DNA from: JALZUV01 sp964654855
GTDB lineage: Bacteria > Pseudomonadota > Alphaproteobacteria > Rickettsiales > JALZUV01
Direction: 5' to 3'
Assembly (NCBI GenBank): GCA_964654855.1
Contig: CAZZJS010000006.1
Location: 84,183-148,182 of the forward strand
Length of the DNA: 64,000 nucleotides
Shown here: positions 41,807 to 50,149 of the stretch, in pieces
Position numbering within the stretch: the stretch's first letter is position 1
Layout of the letters: each line of letters opens with the position of its first letter
Program-made: the position numbers and the translations under genes
Notes under the pieces: generated by a model
Seen by the model: only the letters and a program-made list of their open reading frames with translations
Told to the model about the DNA's origin: nothing
Databases searched by the model: none

Positions 41807-43423
41807 ATGTCTAAAAAATTATTAAAACCGTTTCTTTTATTACCGATCTTTACACTTTTTACGAGCGCTTGGACGTTCGAATTTATAGATAAGCCAGGTA
41901 ATGATCATCTCATTCGCGGAATGCAAGCGCGTGATGTGGAGGATAATGTAACAGCCGTGGCTGAGTTTGAGAAGGCGATTGAAAATTCGATTGATCATCA
42001 AACCAAAGGGCGTTCAATGACGCAAATCGCGCGGATTTACTTATCAGAGGAGCCGCTGACACCGCAAAGGGCGCAAGAGGCAATTTCTCTTTTGGAGGAA
42101 GCAGATAGGTTGGGGTATACCCGAGCGAAGCTTGTCTTGGGGAAGGCTTATCAAGATGGTCAAGGCGTGCCTGCAAATGCAAAAAAAGCGTTCACTTATT
42201 ATACGCAGGTGAAAGATCGCTATACGGGAGCATTGATTTCGTTGGCTGAATTAGTAGCAGATCCAAAGCTCGCGCGTGATTATATGTCGCAGGCAGCTAC
42301 AAGGCTTGAGAACGCAGCCAATCCTTCAACAGAAGTAACTCTGCGGATGGCACGTCATTTGCGTGATGGAGAAATCATTACACGTAATCAAAAGCTTGCT
42401 GAGTATTGGTATAATCGTGCAGTAAAAGAAGGCTCTGCGCCTGCAATGATGGAGCTGGCGAATATGTGGGTCGAAACAGATCATCAACCTAAAACGGATA
42501 TTGCTTCTCTATGGGAAAATGCTGCGGCCTTAGGTAATGCTCGTGCGGCGCTTGAGCTTGGGTTCGCTTATGCTCTAGGGCAAGGTATTGAACAAGATGG
42601 CGATAAGAGTCGTAAATATTTTTCACAAGCGGTCGCAGGTGATCCCGCGAACGCCTACCGTATTGCTCGATGGTATGAGGATAAAGGCAAGTTAGACGAT
42701 ATCTATAATGAAGTTGCCTTTAATTGGTATCGTGTCGCAGCGCAAAAAGGTAATTCTGATGCCTTAGTTCGCCAGGCGCGTGCGTACTGGGATGGTGAGC
42801 GTGTTGCAATGGATCGCGAGCAAGCGGAAGCACTTTATCAAAAAGCTGCGCAGATGGGTAGTGAAAAGGCAATGCCAGAGTTGGCACAGCGCAAGTTGCG
42901 TATACAGATGCAAGAACAAAAACGCGCGATGAAGCTGGCAGAGCAGAAGCGTAAACGTGCAGAAAAGCAGCAGGCCCGCCTAGCGAAAGATCGCTTCGAG
43001 ATGCGTAAGAAAGCAGGAGGTTTCGATTTTTGGAAGCCATTGGCAGATAAAGGTGATGCCGAAGCGATGTTGCGTGTTGGTCAGGCTTACATTCAAGGTA
43101 ATGGTGTTGATGCGAGTACTAGCACTGGTATAGAGTGGATGAACAAAGCTGCCTCTCGTGGAAATGGCGAGGCAATGTATCAATTGGCGCAGCTCTACAG
43201 CACCGGTTTAGGTGTTTCTGCTGATTTGAATAAAGCGTATGAATGGTACGAAAGGTCAGCAAATGCAGGTTATGCGGCTGGCCAGTATCAGCTTGGTTTA
43301 GGTTATGCGCGTGGCATCGGTGTCAGTAAGGATACAGAAAAAGCCCGTAACTGGCTGAATAAAGCCAATAAAAATGGTTATGCTCAGGCAAATACTATAT
43401 TACAAACATTAACGAACCAATAG
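41807..43423 (+). CDS. algK: AlgK-like Sel1-repeat protein
   Basis: A 538-residue exported protein with signal peptide KKLLKPFLLLPIFTLFTSAW and Sel1 repeats over nearly its full length (AISLLEEADRLGYTRAKLVLGKAYQDG; AYEWYERSANAGYAAGQYQLGLGYARGIG). A charged coiled coil of about 50 residues (KLRIQMQEQKRAMKLAEQKR) interrupts the solenoid at about 365-415. Pseudomonas AlgK is a lipoprotein that docks the complex to AlgE; no lipobox Cys is visible here. The assignment rests on repeats and on the position between alg8 and the outer-membrane barrel gene. I use ATG 41807; an in-frame TTG 30 nt upstream is less likely. Confidence 0.8.
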   Translation: MSKKLLKPFLLLPIFTLFTSAWTFEFIDKPGNDHLIRGMQARDVEDNVTAVAEFEKAIENSIDHQTKGRSMTQIARIYLSEEPLTPQRAQEAISLLEEADRLGYTRAKLVLGKAYQDGQGVPANAKKAFTYYTQVKDRYTGALISLAELVADPKLARDYMSQAATRLENAANPSTEVTLRMARHLRDGEIITRNQKLAEYWYNRAVKEGSAPAMMELANMWVETDHQPKTDIASLWENAAALGNARAALELGFAYALGQGIEQDGDKSRKYFSQAVAGDPANAYRIARWYEDKGKLDDIYNEVAFNWYRVAAQKGNSDALVRQARAYWDGERVAMDREQAEALYQKAAQMGSEKAMPELAQRKLRIQMQEQKRAMKLAEQKRKRAEKQQARLAKDRFEMRKKAGGFDFWKPLADKGDAEAMLRVGQAYIQGNGVDASTSTGIEWMNKAASRGNGEAMYQLAQLYSTGLGVSADLNKAYEWYERSANAGYAAGQYQLGLGYARGIGVSKDTEKARNWLNKANKNGYAQANTILQTLTNQ

Positions 43424-43429
43424 GGCTAC

Positions 43430-44701
43430 TTGATGATGCTTCCTTATTTATCTGCTACTTTGCTTATATTACTTCCTGCTTTTGCTGTGGCAAAAGATGA
43501 TCTGGAAGATGATGTTGTGCCTCTTCTAGAAGCGCCAGAAGAAAAAATATATGAGTCTGATAAAGCCGCCCGCTTGTCTTTCGGAGGGACTGTTGGTGTT
43601 GCGTATAATGACAATATCTATCGTGATGATGATAATAAAGAGAGCGATCTGATTAGTGTGTTTAGCCCCGGTTTTCGTTTAAAAACTGATTTAAAGCCCT
43701 ATCAGGTTAATATTGATGGTCGTTTAGAAGTAGGTGAATATCTTCTGGAGGCTGAAAATAGCTATGTTGATACAGATATTAGAGCCCGTGTGGGGTATGA
43801 TATTACTCCCGATGTGAATGTCTATTTTGGTGGTCGACATCAAAAAGAGCATGTTGCTATTGGTGCTTTTACAGATACGCCGAATAGTCAAGCTGGTGAG
43901 CCAACAGACTATCTTTATGGTGAGCTCTCTGGTGGCGTGAAGGTGGATCGACCATCTTGGGTTGCGCATGTAGATACGGGTATTGATTTTTACGATTATG
44001 ATAATTCAAGGCGTCGTGATGGTAGCTTGATTATTAATGATGATCGTGATCATGATAAAGCGCACCTAACGGCACGCGCGGGCTATAAGTTGGAAGAAGA
44101 CACAATCCTTTATGTTGAAGGTAGCTATAACGATATCAGTTACGATAACCGTGTTGACAGCACAGCGCTTGTTCAGCGCGATTCTAATGGTTTTGAACTA
44201 TTGACTGGCATAAGGCTAGGAAAACACCGTGTTACTCCTTTATTTATTGATTTCGGTATTGGGTATTTGCAGCAAGAGTACGATGCTTCTGCACTCTCAG
44301 GAATCAGCACTCTCGCGATTCGTAGTAATATACAATGGTTGCCGGATGACTTATGGCGTGTGCGTGGTGCGTTAACGCGTGATATTCGCGAAACAACAAC
44401 AACAGGTGCTTCTGCTTATGTGCAAACTCGTATCGGTGGTGATGCTTCATATCAATTATTCGACGATCTAAAGGTTGGCGGTAAGTTACGCTTTACTCAA
44501 AATGACTTTGAGGTTAGCCAAGCCGCGGGTGGTTCAGAGCGTACGGATAATATCTATGATGGCGGTATATTTGCGGATTATAACTTCCACGACGATTATG
44601 TGGTCGGAGGAGAATATTCCTACATAAACCGTGAATCTGATAATCCTGGTAGTGATTATGCTTCGAATGTCTTCTTGCTACGTTTAGGTGTCTTGTACTA
44701 A
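43430..44701 (+). CDS. Outer-membrane beta-barrel in the AlgE position
   Basis: A 423-residue outer-membrane protein with signal peptide (LPYLSATLLILLPAFAVA), a short acidic linker, and repeated amphipathic beta strands ending in LLRLGVLY with an aromatic C-terminus. The pattern (RLSFGGTVGVAYNDNIYRDDDN; DVNVYFGGRHQKEH; DDYVVGGEYSYINRESD) resembles the outer-membrane barrels found in exopolysaccharide loci (BBP2-like) more than the 490-residue AlgE of Pseudomonas. The site is exactly where algE stands (after algK), so I infer an alginate export porin of another family. bioF follows 9 bp later. Confidence 0.75.
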   Translation: MMMLPYLSATLLILLPAFAVAKDDLEDDVVPLLEAPEEKIYESDKAARLSFGGTVGVAYNDNIYRDDDNKESDLISVFSPGFRLKTDLKPYQVNIDGRLEVGEYLLEAENSYVDTDIRARVGYDITPDVNVYFGGRHQKEHVAIGAFTDTPNSQAGEPTDYLYGELSGGVKVDRPSWVAHVDTGIDFYDYDNSRRRDGSLIINDDRDHDKAHLTARAGYKLEEDTILYVEGSYNDISYDNRVDSTALVQRDSNGFELLTGIRLGKHRVTPLFIDFGIGYLQQEYDASALSGISTLAIRSNIQWLPDDLWRVRGALTRDIRETTTTGASAYVQTRIGGDASYQLFDDLKVGGKLRFTQNDFEVSQAAGGSERTDNIYDGGIFADYNFHDDYVVGGEYSYINRESDNPGSDYASNVFLLRLGVLY

Positions 44702-44710
44702 ACAAGGCTT

Positions 44711-45826
44711 ATGTCTTCATTTTCGGCCGTAGAGGCGAATGAGGGAATGGACTTCTCTCACTATCTCGAATCTCAGCTTAGCCAGTTAGAGCAGGCTGGC
44801 TTGCGACGACAGTTACGTGCTGCACCGGAAGGCTGTATTTCTTTTTGCGATAATGACTACCTTGGTTTGGCTGGTGATGAGCGTATCGCCCAAGCAGCAG
44901 CAGAGCAAGGCGTTTCGGGCGGTACTGCAAGCCGTTTAGTGGATGGAGAAAATCCGCTTTATGAAGCATTGGAGAGTAAATTAACTCGCATGAAATCAGC
45001 TGAGGCGGCATTAGTCTTTACGAGTGGTTTTTCGATGAATATCGGTATCATCCCCGCTTTAGCACAAAAAGAAGATATTATTTTTGCAGATAAGCTATCG
45101 CATGCTTCGCTTATTGATGGTTGCCGTGCAAGTGCCGCGGCCTTTCGCCGTTTTTCTCATAATGATCTCGAATCTTTAGAGCGCTTACTGAAGCAAAATC
45201 GCACTTCGCACCGACATTCTTTTATTGTGACAGAAAGCATTTTTAGTATGGATGGTGATAGGGCGCCGATAGATGCGCTGTTGAGGCTTGCTGAACGCTA
45301 TGATTGTCAGCTTATTGCTGATGATGCGCACGGCTTCGGTGTCGTGCCTACATTACCTGCTCATCCGCGTCTTATCCAGTTGGGCACTCTCTCAAAAGCA
45401 GTAGGAAGCTTGGGGGGCTATGTTTGCGGTTCACAAACTTTAAGGGAATATCTCATCAATAAATGTCGTTCGCTTATCTACACGACCGCTTTACCGCCGA
45501 TGGTGTTGGCTTCCTCTCTGAAATCTCTAGAAATTATAGAAGATGAGCCCGAGCGGGCACAGAAAGCGCTTCAACTGGCTGCCGAATTTAGCAAAGCCTT
45601 TGCACTTCCTCCACCACAATCTGCTATTGTGCCTATGATTATCGGTGATGAAGAGCAGGCGGTTGGAATGGCTAAGGCCCTAGAAGTTAAAGGCTTTTAT
45701 GTCGTTGCTATTCGTCCGCCAACAGTGCCCGCAGGAACGGCGCGGCTTCGCTTTACTTTCTCCGCCCGCCATACAGAGGCGCAGGTGCAGGATTTAATTT
45801 CCGCCGTTAAAGAGGTAGCTGCATGA
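44711..45826 (+). CDS. bioF: 8-amino-7-oxononanoate synthase
   Basis: A 371-residue PLP enzyme condensing pimeloyl-ACP with alanine in biotin synthesis. It has ISFCDNDYLGLAGDERI, GVSGGTASRLVDGEN, FTSGFSMNIG, the PLP-binding DDAHGFGVVP and the lysine motif GTLSKAVGSLGGYV, with TARLRFTFSARHTE near the end. It overlaps bioC by 4 nt (ATGA) and stands 9 bp after the barrel gene, so biotin genes may be read from the algK promoter. Confidence 0.95.
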   Translation: MSSFSAVEANEGMDFSHYLESQLSQLEQAGLRRQLRAAPEGCISFCDNDYLGLAGDERIAQAAAEQGVSGGTASRLVDGENPLYEALESKLTRMKSAEAALVFTSGFSMNIGIIPALAQKEDIIFADKLSHASLIDGCRASAAAFRRFSHNDLESLERLLKQNRTSHRHSFIVTESIFSMDGDRAPIDALLRLAERYDCQLIADDAHGFGVVPTLPAHPRLIQLGTLSKAVGSLGGYVCGSQTLREYLINKCRSLIYTTALPPMVLASSLKSLEIIEDEPERAQKALQLAAEFSKAFALPPPQSAIVPMIIGDEEQAVGMAKALEVKGFYVVAIRPPTVPAGTARLRFTFSARHTEAQVQDLISAVKEVAA

Positions 45827-46542
45827 GTTATTCGCAGCGCGTAGCGCGAGATTTTTCTAAAGCTGCTGAAAATTATGATGATTTTGCAGAATTGCAGCGC
45901 CGTGTAGTGGATGGTTTGCTGCCTTGGGTGCCTGCGCATCTGTCAAAAGTCTTAGATGCGGGGGCAGGGACAGGCTATGCGAAGCAAGAAGGCTGGATCG
46001 CGCTTGATGTAGCGCAAGGAATGTGTCGTTTGAATGAGGGGAGTATCTGTGCTGATATGCAGATGATTCCGCTCACAAACTCAAGTTTGGAAGCGGTTTT
46101 TAGCTCTTTGGCGGTGCAGTGGATTTCGGATGTTCCTGCTTTTTTGCAGGAGGCGCATCGTTGTGTGCAGGCGGATGGGTGTTTGGTTATTGCCACATTA
46201 GGGGCAAAGACGCTACAGAGTTTGCGTGAAAGTTTCACTAGGGCTGGCATGGAACCTCCTTTGCTGCCATTTCAGGTATTAGAAACTTTGGAAGTGCAGC
46301 TACAAGAGGCTGGTTGGAAGATCGAACGTGAAGAAGTTCAGATGCTTGAAACTGTGCAGGATAATGTAAGATCTTTACTTTTAAATCTTAAGGGCTTGGG
46401 AGCCAGAGATAAAGTAAAAAAATTAAAAGTTTTAAGAGGCAAGGGCTGGCTTAAAGCGTTGGAAGAGAATTACCCCTCAAAATTAAATAATAGAATTAAG
46501 ATTGAATGGGAAGTTATTAATATTAAAGCAAATAAGGTGTGA
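45823..46542 (+). CDS. bioC: Malonyl-ACP O-methyltransferase BioC
   Basis: A 239-residue SAM-dependent methyltransferase that masks malonyl-ACP so that fatty-acid enzymes can extend it to pimelate. It starts SQRVARDFSKAAENYDDFAELQR, the usual BioC opening, with the SAM motif VLDAGAGTGYAKQ, a shortened motif II (LDVAQGM), SSLAVQWISDVPAFLQEAHR and LLLNLKGLGARD. It overlaps bioF by 4 nt, and bioD follows with overlapping or adjacent starts. Confidence 0.93.
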   Translation: MSYSQRVARDFSKAAENYDDFAELQRRVVDGLLPWVPAHLSKVLDAGAGTGYAKQEGWIALDVAQGMCRLNEGSICADMQMIPLTNSSLEAVFSSLAVQWISDVPAFLQEAHRCVQADGCLVIATLGAKTLQSLRESFTRAGMEPPLLPFQVLETLEVQLQEAGWKIEREEVQMLETVQDNVRSLLLNLKGLGARDKVKKLKVLRGKGWLKALEENYPSKLNNRIKIEWEVINIKANKV

Positions 46543-46544
46543 GT

Positions 46545-47192
46545 ATGGCCTTATTTATCACTTCAACTGGCACCGATCAGGGGAAAACCTATGTGACTCG
46601 CTTACTCTGTAGGCAGTTAGAAGGCAAAACTCATGTAATAAAGCCGGTTATTAGTGGATATGATGCTTCAGAAGTAAGCGATACATCTCTGATTTTACAA
46701 GCGTCTGCTTCAAATATGGCAGTGGAAGAATGCTCCCCATGGCGCTTTAAAGCTCCTCTATCACCTGATTTATCTGCAAAACTAGAAGAAAAATCAATAG
46801 ATTATGCTGAGTTGGTAGCTTTTTGTCAGCGTGCTGAGGTGCAAGTCATTGAAGGTGCGGGAGGGGTGATGTCACCTCTAACAGAAAGCCATACAAACCT
46901 GGACCTTATTGTGGATACGCAAAGTGAAGTATTACTGGTTTCAGGGCTATACCTTGGCTGTATTAGCCATATTTTGACGGCCTTAGAGGCATTGAAGCAG
47001 CGTGAAGTTGTGGTTAAAGGAGTAGTTTTGTCGGAAAATTCAACAGAAAGTATGCCGGTGGAAACCGTGATTGCATCTTTATCGCCACAATTACCGAAGG
47101 AGCTTTCGCTTTTTACACTGGAATATTATCCAAATTTCGATCAAGACTGGAAAAAACAGCCGAACCTAACTAGCGTGACCTTATCGAAATGA
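46545..47192 (+). CDS. bioD: Dethiobiotin synthetase
   Basis: A 215-residue ATP-dependent carboxylase forming dethiobiotin. The P-loop is FITSTGTDQGKTYVTRLLC, followed by VIKPVISGYD and EGAGGVMSPLTESHTNLDL. I take ATG 46545, which has AAGG about 8 nt upstream; a GTG at 46539 overlaps the bioC stop and is also possible. bioA and bioB are not in the window. The 3' end overlaps the RDD gene by 4 nt. Confidence 0.93.
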   Translation: MALFITSTGTDQGKTYVTRLLCRQLEGKTHVIKPVISGYDASEVSDTSLILQASASNMAVEECSPWRFKAPLSPDLSAKLEEKSIDYAELVAFCQRAEVQVIEGAGGVMSPLTESHTNLDLIVDTQSEVLLVSGLYLGCISHILTALEALKQREVVVKGVVLSENSTESMPVETVIASLSPQLPKELSLFTLEYYPNFDQDWKKQPNLTSVTLSK

Positions 47193-47803
47193 GATTCCCC
47201 AACCTTTCCTTATTTTCTAAAAAGCCAGAAGATGATAGCGAGTATGCATATGCGAGCTTTACGGCACGCAGCGCGGCGTTAGTCGTCGATATGTTATTGC
47301 TGTTGCTGCTTTTAACCCCTCTCTATGAGTATATCAGCCAATTGATGCATCCTGAATTCTATCGTTCCGGTGGGATGTCGCAAGTGCAGGCGGTTATGGA
47401 GGCGGTGATACGCAAAGAAATTTTAGTGGACGAGGCTATGCCACAGTTAGAGCAGCTTGGGCTTTTTCAAAAAATGGCATCTGACTATACGTTGCAAATT
47501 CTTCTCTCAGCTGTGATCATTATTTTTGCTTGGGTAAAATACGATACTACGCCCGGTATGTTTCTCTTTCGTATGCATGTGGCAGATGCAAATACAGGCG
47601 AGAAACCGAGCTTGACCCAATATATTACCCGTTATTTTGTGGGGTTACTTGCGATCGCACCTTTAACTTTGGGAATGTTCATCATGTTTTTCAATCAGCG
47701 TAAAATGGCTCTGCACGATTATGCAGCGCAAACCGTTGTGTTGCATCGTAAGTTTCGTTTTAAAAAGAAAGACACTTCGCAAGAAGAAACTCTAGGAGAG
47801 TAG
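47189..47803 (+). CDS. RDD-family membrane protein
   Basis: A 204-residue inner-membrane protein with three helices (about residues 26-48, 105-122 and 150-170). The RDD landmarks are FTARSAALVVDMLLLLLLLTPL with the Arg and Asp, DTTPGMFLFRMHVADANTGEKPS, and the C-terminal QRKMALHDYAAQTVVL. Function is unknown; some relatives act in ion transport. It is coupled to bioD by a 4-nt overlap and ends the plus-strand unit, overlapping the convergent stress-protein gene by 12 nt. Confidence 0.85.
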   Translation: MRFPNLSLFSKKPEDDSEYAYASFTARSAALVVDMLLLLLLLTPLYEYISQLMHPEFYRSGGMSQVQAVMEAVIRKEILVDEAMPQLEQLGLFQKMASDYTLQILLSAVIIIFAWVKYDTTPGMFLFRMHVADANTGEKPSLTQYITRYFVGLLAIAPLTLGMFIMFFNQRKMALHDYAAQTVVLHRKFRFKKKDTSQEETLGE

Positions 47804-48286
47804 CTTCGCCTGTTCGGGTGTTAAATTTCCTGGAAGCATCATAATCGGCACTTTAATGGTGGTGCCAAGCTCTTCTGTAAGTGCTGCCATGAGTTTTGGC
47901 CCTCGATGAGAATCGGGGTTAATAGCGAGAATAACCATGTTGATATTGGGATTTTCTTCGATAGCGGATAGGATGCCGTTGCTTAAACTATCTTCCAGAA
48001 CCATTAAATCTGGGTTTTCAATGCCATGCTCTTCAGCCAGTTGTTCCATTTCAGCGAGGAGGAGTCCTGCTTCTTCTTCTTGTTCTTCGCGTATCGCATC
48101 AGTGATAGCCGAAAGTCCTTGAAACTCAGTTGGTTCGAGCACGTGCAAAATAGTGAGATGGTGGCCGCGTCGTTTGGCGCGCAGGCATCCAAATTGTATA
48201 GCAAGTGCGCTTTCTTCCGTATCACTTACACAGACAAGCGTAGAGGGTTGAAGGGAAGATTCGGGAGTAATAACTTCGAGTGTCAT
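47792..48286 (-). CDS. Universal stress protein (UspA family)
   Basis: A 164-residue protein of Rossmann-like UspA fold. It has LVCVSDTEESALAIQFGCLRAK, LTILHVLEP, the acidic central helix (IREEQEEEAGLLLAEMEQLA), INMVILAINPDSHRGPKLM and the end strand VPIMMLPG. The ATP-binding GxxGx(9)G(S/T) motif is degenerate. An AAGGAT ribosome site precedes the ATG. The Alph_Pro_TM gene ends 11 bp upstream, so the two are probably one unit. Confidence 0.85.
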   Translation of the reverse strand: MTLEVITPESSLQPSTLVCVSDTEESALAIQFGCLRAKRRGHHLTILHVLEPTEFQGLSAITDAIREEQEEEAGLLLAEMEQLAEEHGIENPDLMVLEDSLSNGILSAIEENPNINMVILAINPDSHRGPKLMAALTEELGTTIKVPIMMLPGNLTPEQAKLLS

Positions 48287-48297
48287 TGGTTTGATCC

Positions 48298-49071
48298 TTA
48301 AATGATACGTGAGAAGAGTTGACTAATGGTCCAGCCTACTGAAAGGGCGATGCCGATGGCAAGTAGGGCATAAAGAATTGAGTTATTATGGGCTAGGTCA
48401 TAAATGAATGCATCGAACCCGACTTTCTCAACTGTGATGGGAAGTGTTTGTACGCCCCGCAAACGGCCATCCTCAACCAAATACATATCGACCGCATAAT
48501 CGCCGCGGGGAAGGGTGTCTGGAAAAGTGATGAGCGTTTTGAAGAGCGTGTCGCCCATAAACTTGAGTGGTTCACTGAAATGACGGTAAAGCCCTTTCTC
48601 TTTCTGAAGGTTGAGATATGCCTTGGTGAATTCATCTCGTTCAGAGGCCTCAATCGGTCGAGGTGTGTTAAGCACTAGCTGTTCTTGTCCAATCTCAAGC
48701 GCTTTATATAGAGGAGAGGAATTTAAAACCGGAGCCTCTCCGCTGCCATTAAGAGCGTAATAAAAAGGTACATTCAAAAAAGTAATCGCTTTATCATTCA
48801 CCCAAATGCCAGCGGAAGTTTCTTTCTTGCGGCGAACGGTAACGTTGCGTTTAGGGCCGCGCACAGCAATCAAGATATCGCCAGGATCATTTTGTGCGCC
48901 AAAGAGAATAAGGTTCTTACCGGTAAAGGTCGAATCAATATTCACATGGTATTCTGACATATCGCCGATAAGCGGCTTGGCTTGTACGGTGAAAGGAAAC
49001 CACACCATGAGCGATACAAACAGCATGAGAGCTACCGAAAGCAGATGATGTGGCTTGCTAAAATAAATCAT
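48298..49071 (-). CDS. TIGR02186 / Alph_Pro_TM family membrane protein
   Basis: A 257-residue protein with signal peptide or N-terminal helix (LLSVALMLFVSLMVWFPFTVQA), a periplasmic beta-rich domain (VNIDSTFTGKNLILFGAQND; DILIAVRGPKRNVTVRRKKE; GIWVNDKAITFLNVPFYYAL), and one C-terminal helix (SILYALLAIGIALSVGWTI). This matches the Alph_Pro_TM family, known mainly from Alphaproteobacteria and often near a sulfite-exporter (TauE-like) gene, which is not in this window. Function unknown. Confidence 0.88.
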   Translation of the reverse strand: MIYFSKPHHLLSVALMLFVSLMVWFPFTVQAKPLIGDMSEYHVNIDSTFTGKNLILFGAQNDPGDILIAVRGPKRNVTVRRKKETSAGIWVNDKAITFLNVPFYYALNGSGEAPVLNSSPLYKALEIGQEQLVLNTPRPIEASERDEFTKAYLNLQKEKGLYRHFSEPLKFMGDTLFKTLITFPDTLPRGDYAVDMYLVEDGRLRGVQTLPITVEKVGFDAFIYDLAHNNSILYALLAIGIALSVGWTISQLFSRII

Positions 49072-49084
49072 ACTTCCCTTATAA

Positions 49085-50104
49085 CTAGAAAGAACCCTGC
49101 CATCCAGCGGTTAATCGCCAATCGCTTGAAAGCTGTGGTCCGTCTAGTTTTTCATAGATGGGAGCGCCCACTTCAATGGCGAAGCGCTGGCCTTCCGCTT
49201 TCGGGATGGTGAGGTCGAGGCCGATCAATGCATCCACCCGTGTGCCGCCGCGCAGATCTGTACGAGCGGTTGGAACTATGGCAGGATTAATTTGGCTATC
49301 GGCACCATCGATATTACCCCAGTCGCGCCCATCTAGGCGTACTGTTGCACTGACGAGGTCATTAAAGCGATAGCCTGTCCATCCAGATAAGCCGATTTCA
49401 TTGCCTAAGCTGTAATTTTCGCTATTGCGTCCGAGGCGTGCCGTCAGATTGAGTTGTGAGCCAAGCCCCCAATTGCCGGATTCATAAAGGTAAGTAAGAG
49501 AAGGGGTGAAATCAAACGTGCCTGAACCTAGTTGCATAGGAAATGGTAAGCGAACCACGCCAAGTGGTGTGCGGCCTGTCTCATCGATTGAACCTGTAGG
49601 TAAACTGAGTCCTGCGTTTAGGTGCAAAGATTGTCCGTGATCTTCCCAAAGAGAAATAAGAGCGCCTAGACGTGCATCGCCAAAGCCTTCGGTATTCGTT
49701 CTGAAGCGCGCACCCGTACGAGTGACATGATTCATACTTCTGAATGTGTAAGGGATCATGGCCATAAGGGTGAGATCGTCACTCACGCCGTACATTGCGC
49801 CGAACATGTGCATTTCCATTTCCATATCGGTTGGAGTCACAGGGAAGCTGGCCAGTACATCCGCGTCGCTCACATTGCCGGTGCCGCTACGATTTTGTTC
49901 CATCGCCATGCGGCCATAGCGATAAGAAAACATCCAATCGCCTTCTTCATGTAGGTGGGCGCCCATTAAACCAATAGGCGCTTCGACACTTGCGTGATGA
50001 TGGCCAGAGTGAGAATCCTCGCCATGTTGGTGGTGGTTGTGTTCGTCAGCGATAGCTGCGTGACTCAAGGTTAGCGCCAAAGACGCTATAAATAAATTTT
50101 TCAT
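49085..50104 (-). CDS. His-rich outer-membrane transporter-like beta-barrel
   Basis: A 339-residue outer-membrane protein with signal peptide (LFIASLALTLSHAAIA) and a His cluster right after it (DEHNHHQHGEDSHSGHHHAS). It contains repeated amphipathic strands such as LHLNAGLSLPTGSIDETG and FDFTPSLTYLYESGNWGLGSQLN and ends in aromatic F (TAGWQGSF). The fold resembles the phenol-degradation MetA-like porin family. The His cluster suggests metal binding, in keeping with the DUF2946-like protein upstream. Confidence 0.7.
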   Translation of the reverse strand: MKNLFIASLALTLSHAAIADEHNHHQHGEDSHSGHHHASVEAPIGLMGAHLHEEGDWMFSYRYGRMAMEQNRSGTGNVSDADVLASFPVTPTDMEMEMHMFGAMYGVSDDLTLMAMIPYTFRSMNHVTRTGARFRTNTEGFGDARLGALISLWEDHGQSLHLNAGLSLPTGSIDETGRTPLGVVRLPFPMQLGSGTFDFTPSLTYLYESGNWGLGSQLNLTARLGRNSENYSLGNEIGLSGWTGYRFNDLVSATVRLDGRDWGNIDGADSQINPAIVPTARTDLRGGTRVDALIGLDLTIPKAEGQRFAIEVGAPIYEKLDGPQLSSDWRLTAGWQGSF

Positions 50105-50149
50105 GGTAGTTCCTGAAAGTAAAATTAAGGGTAAAAGTTAAAATGAGGT

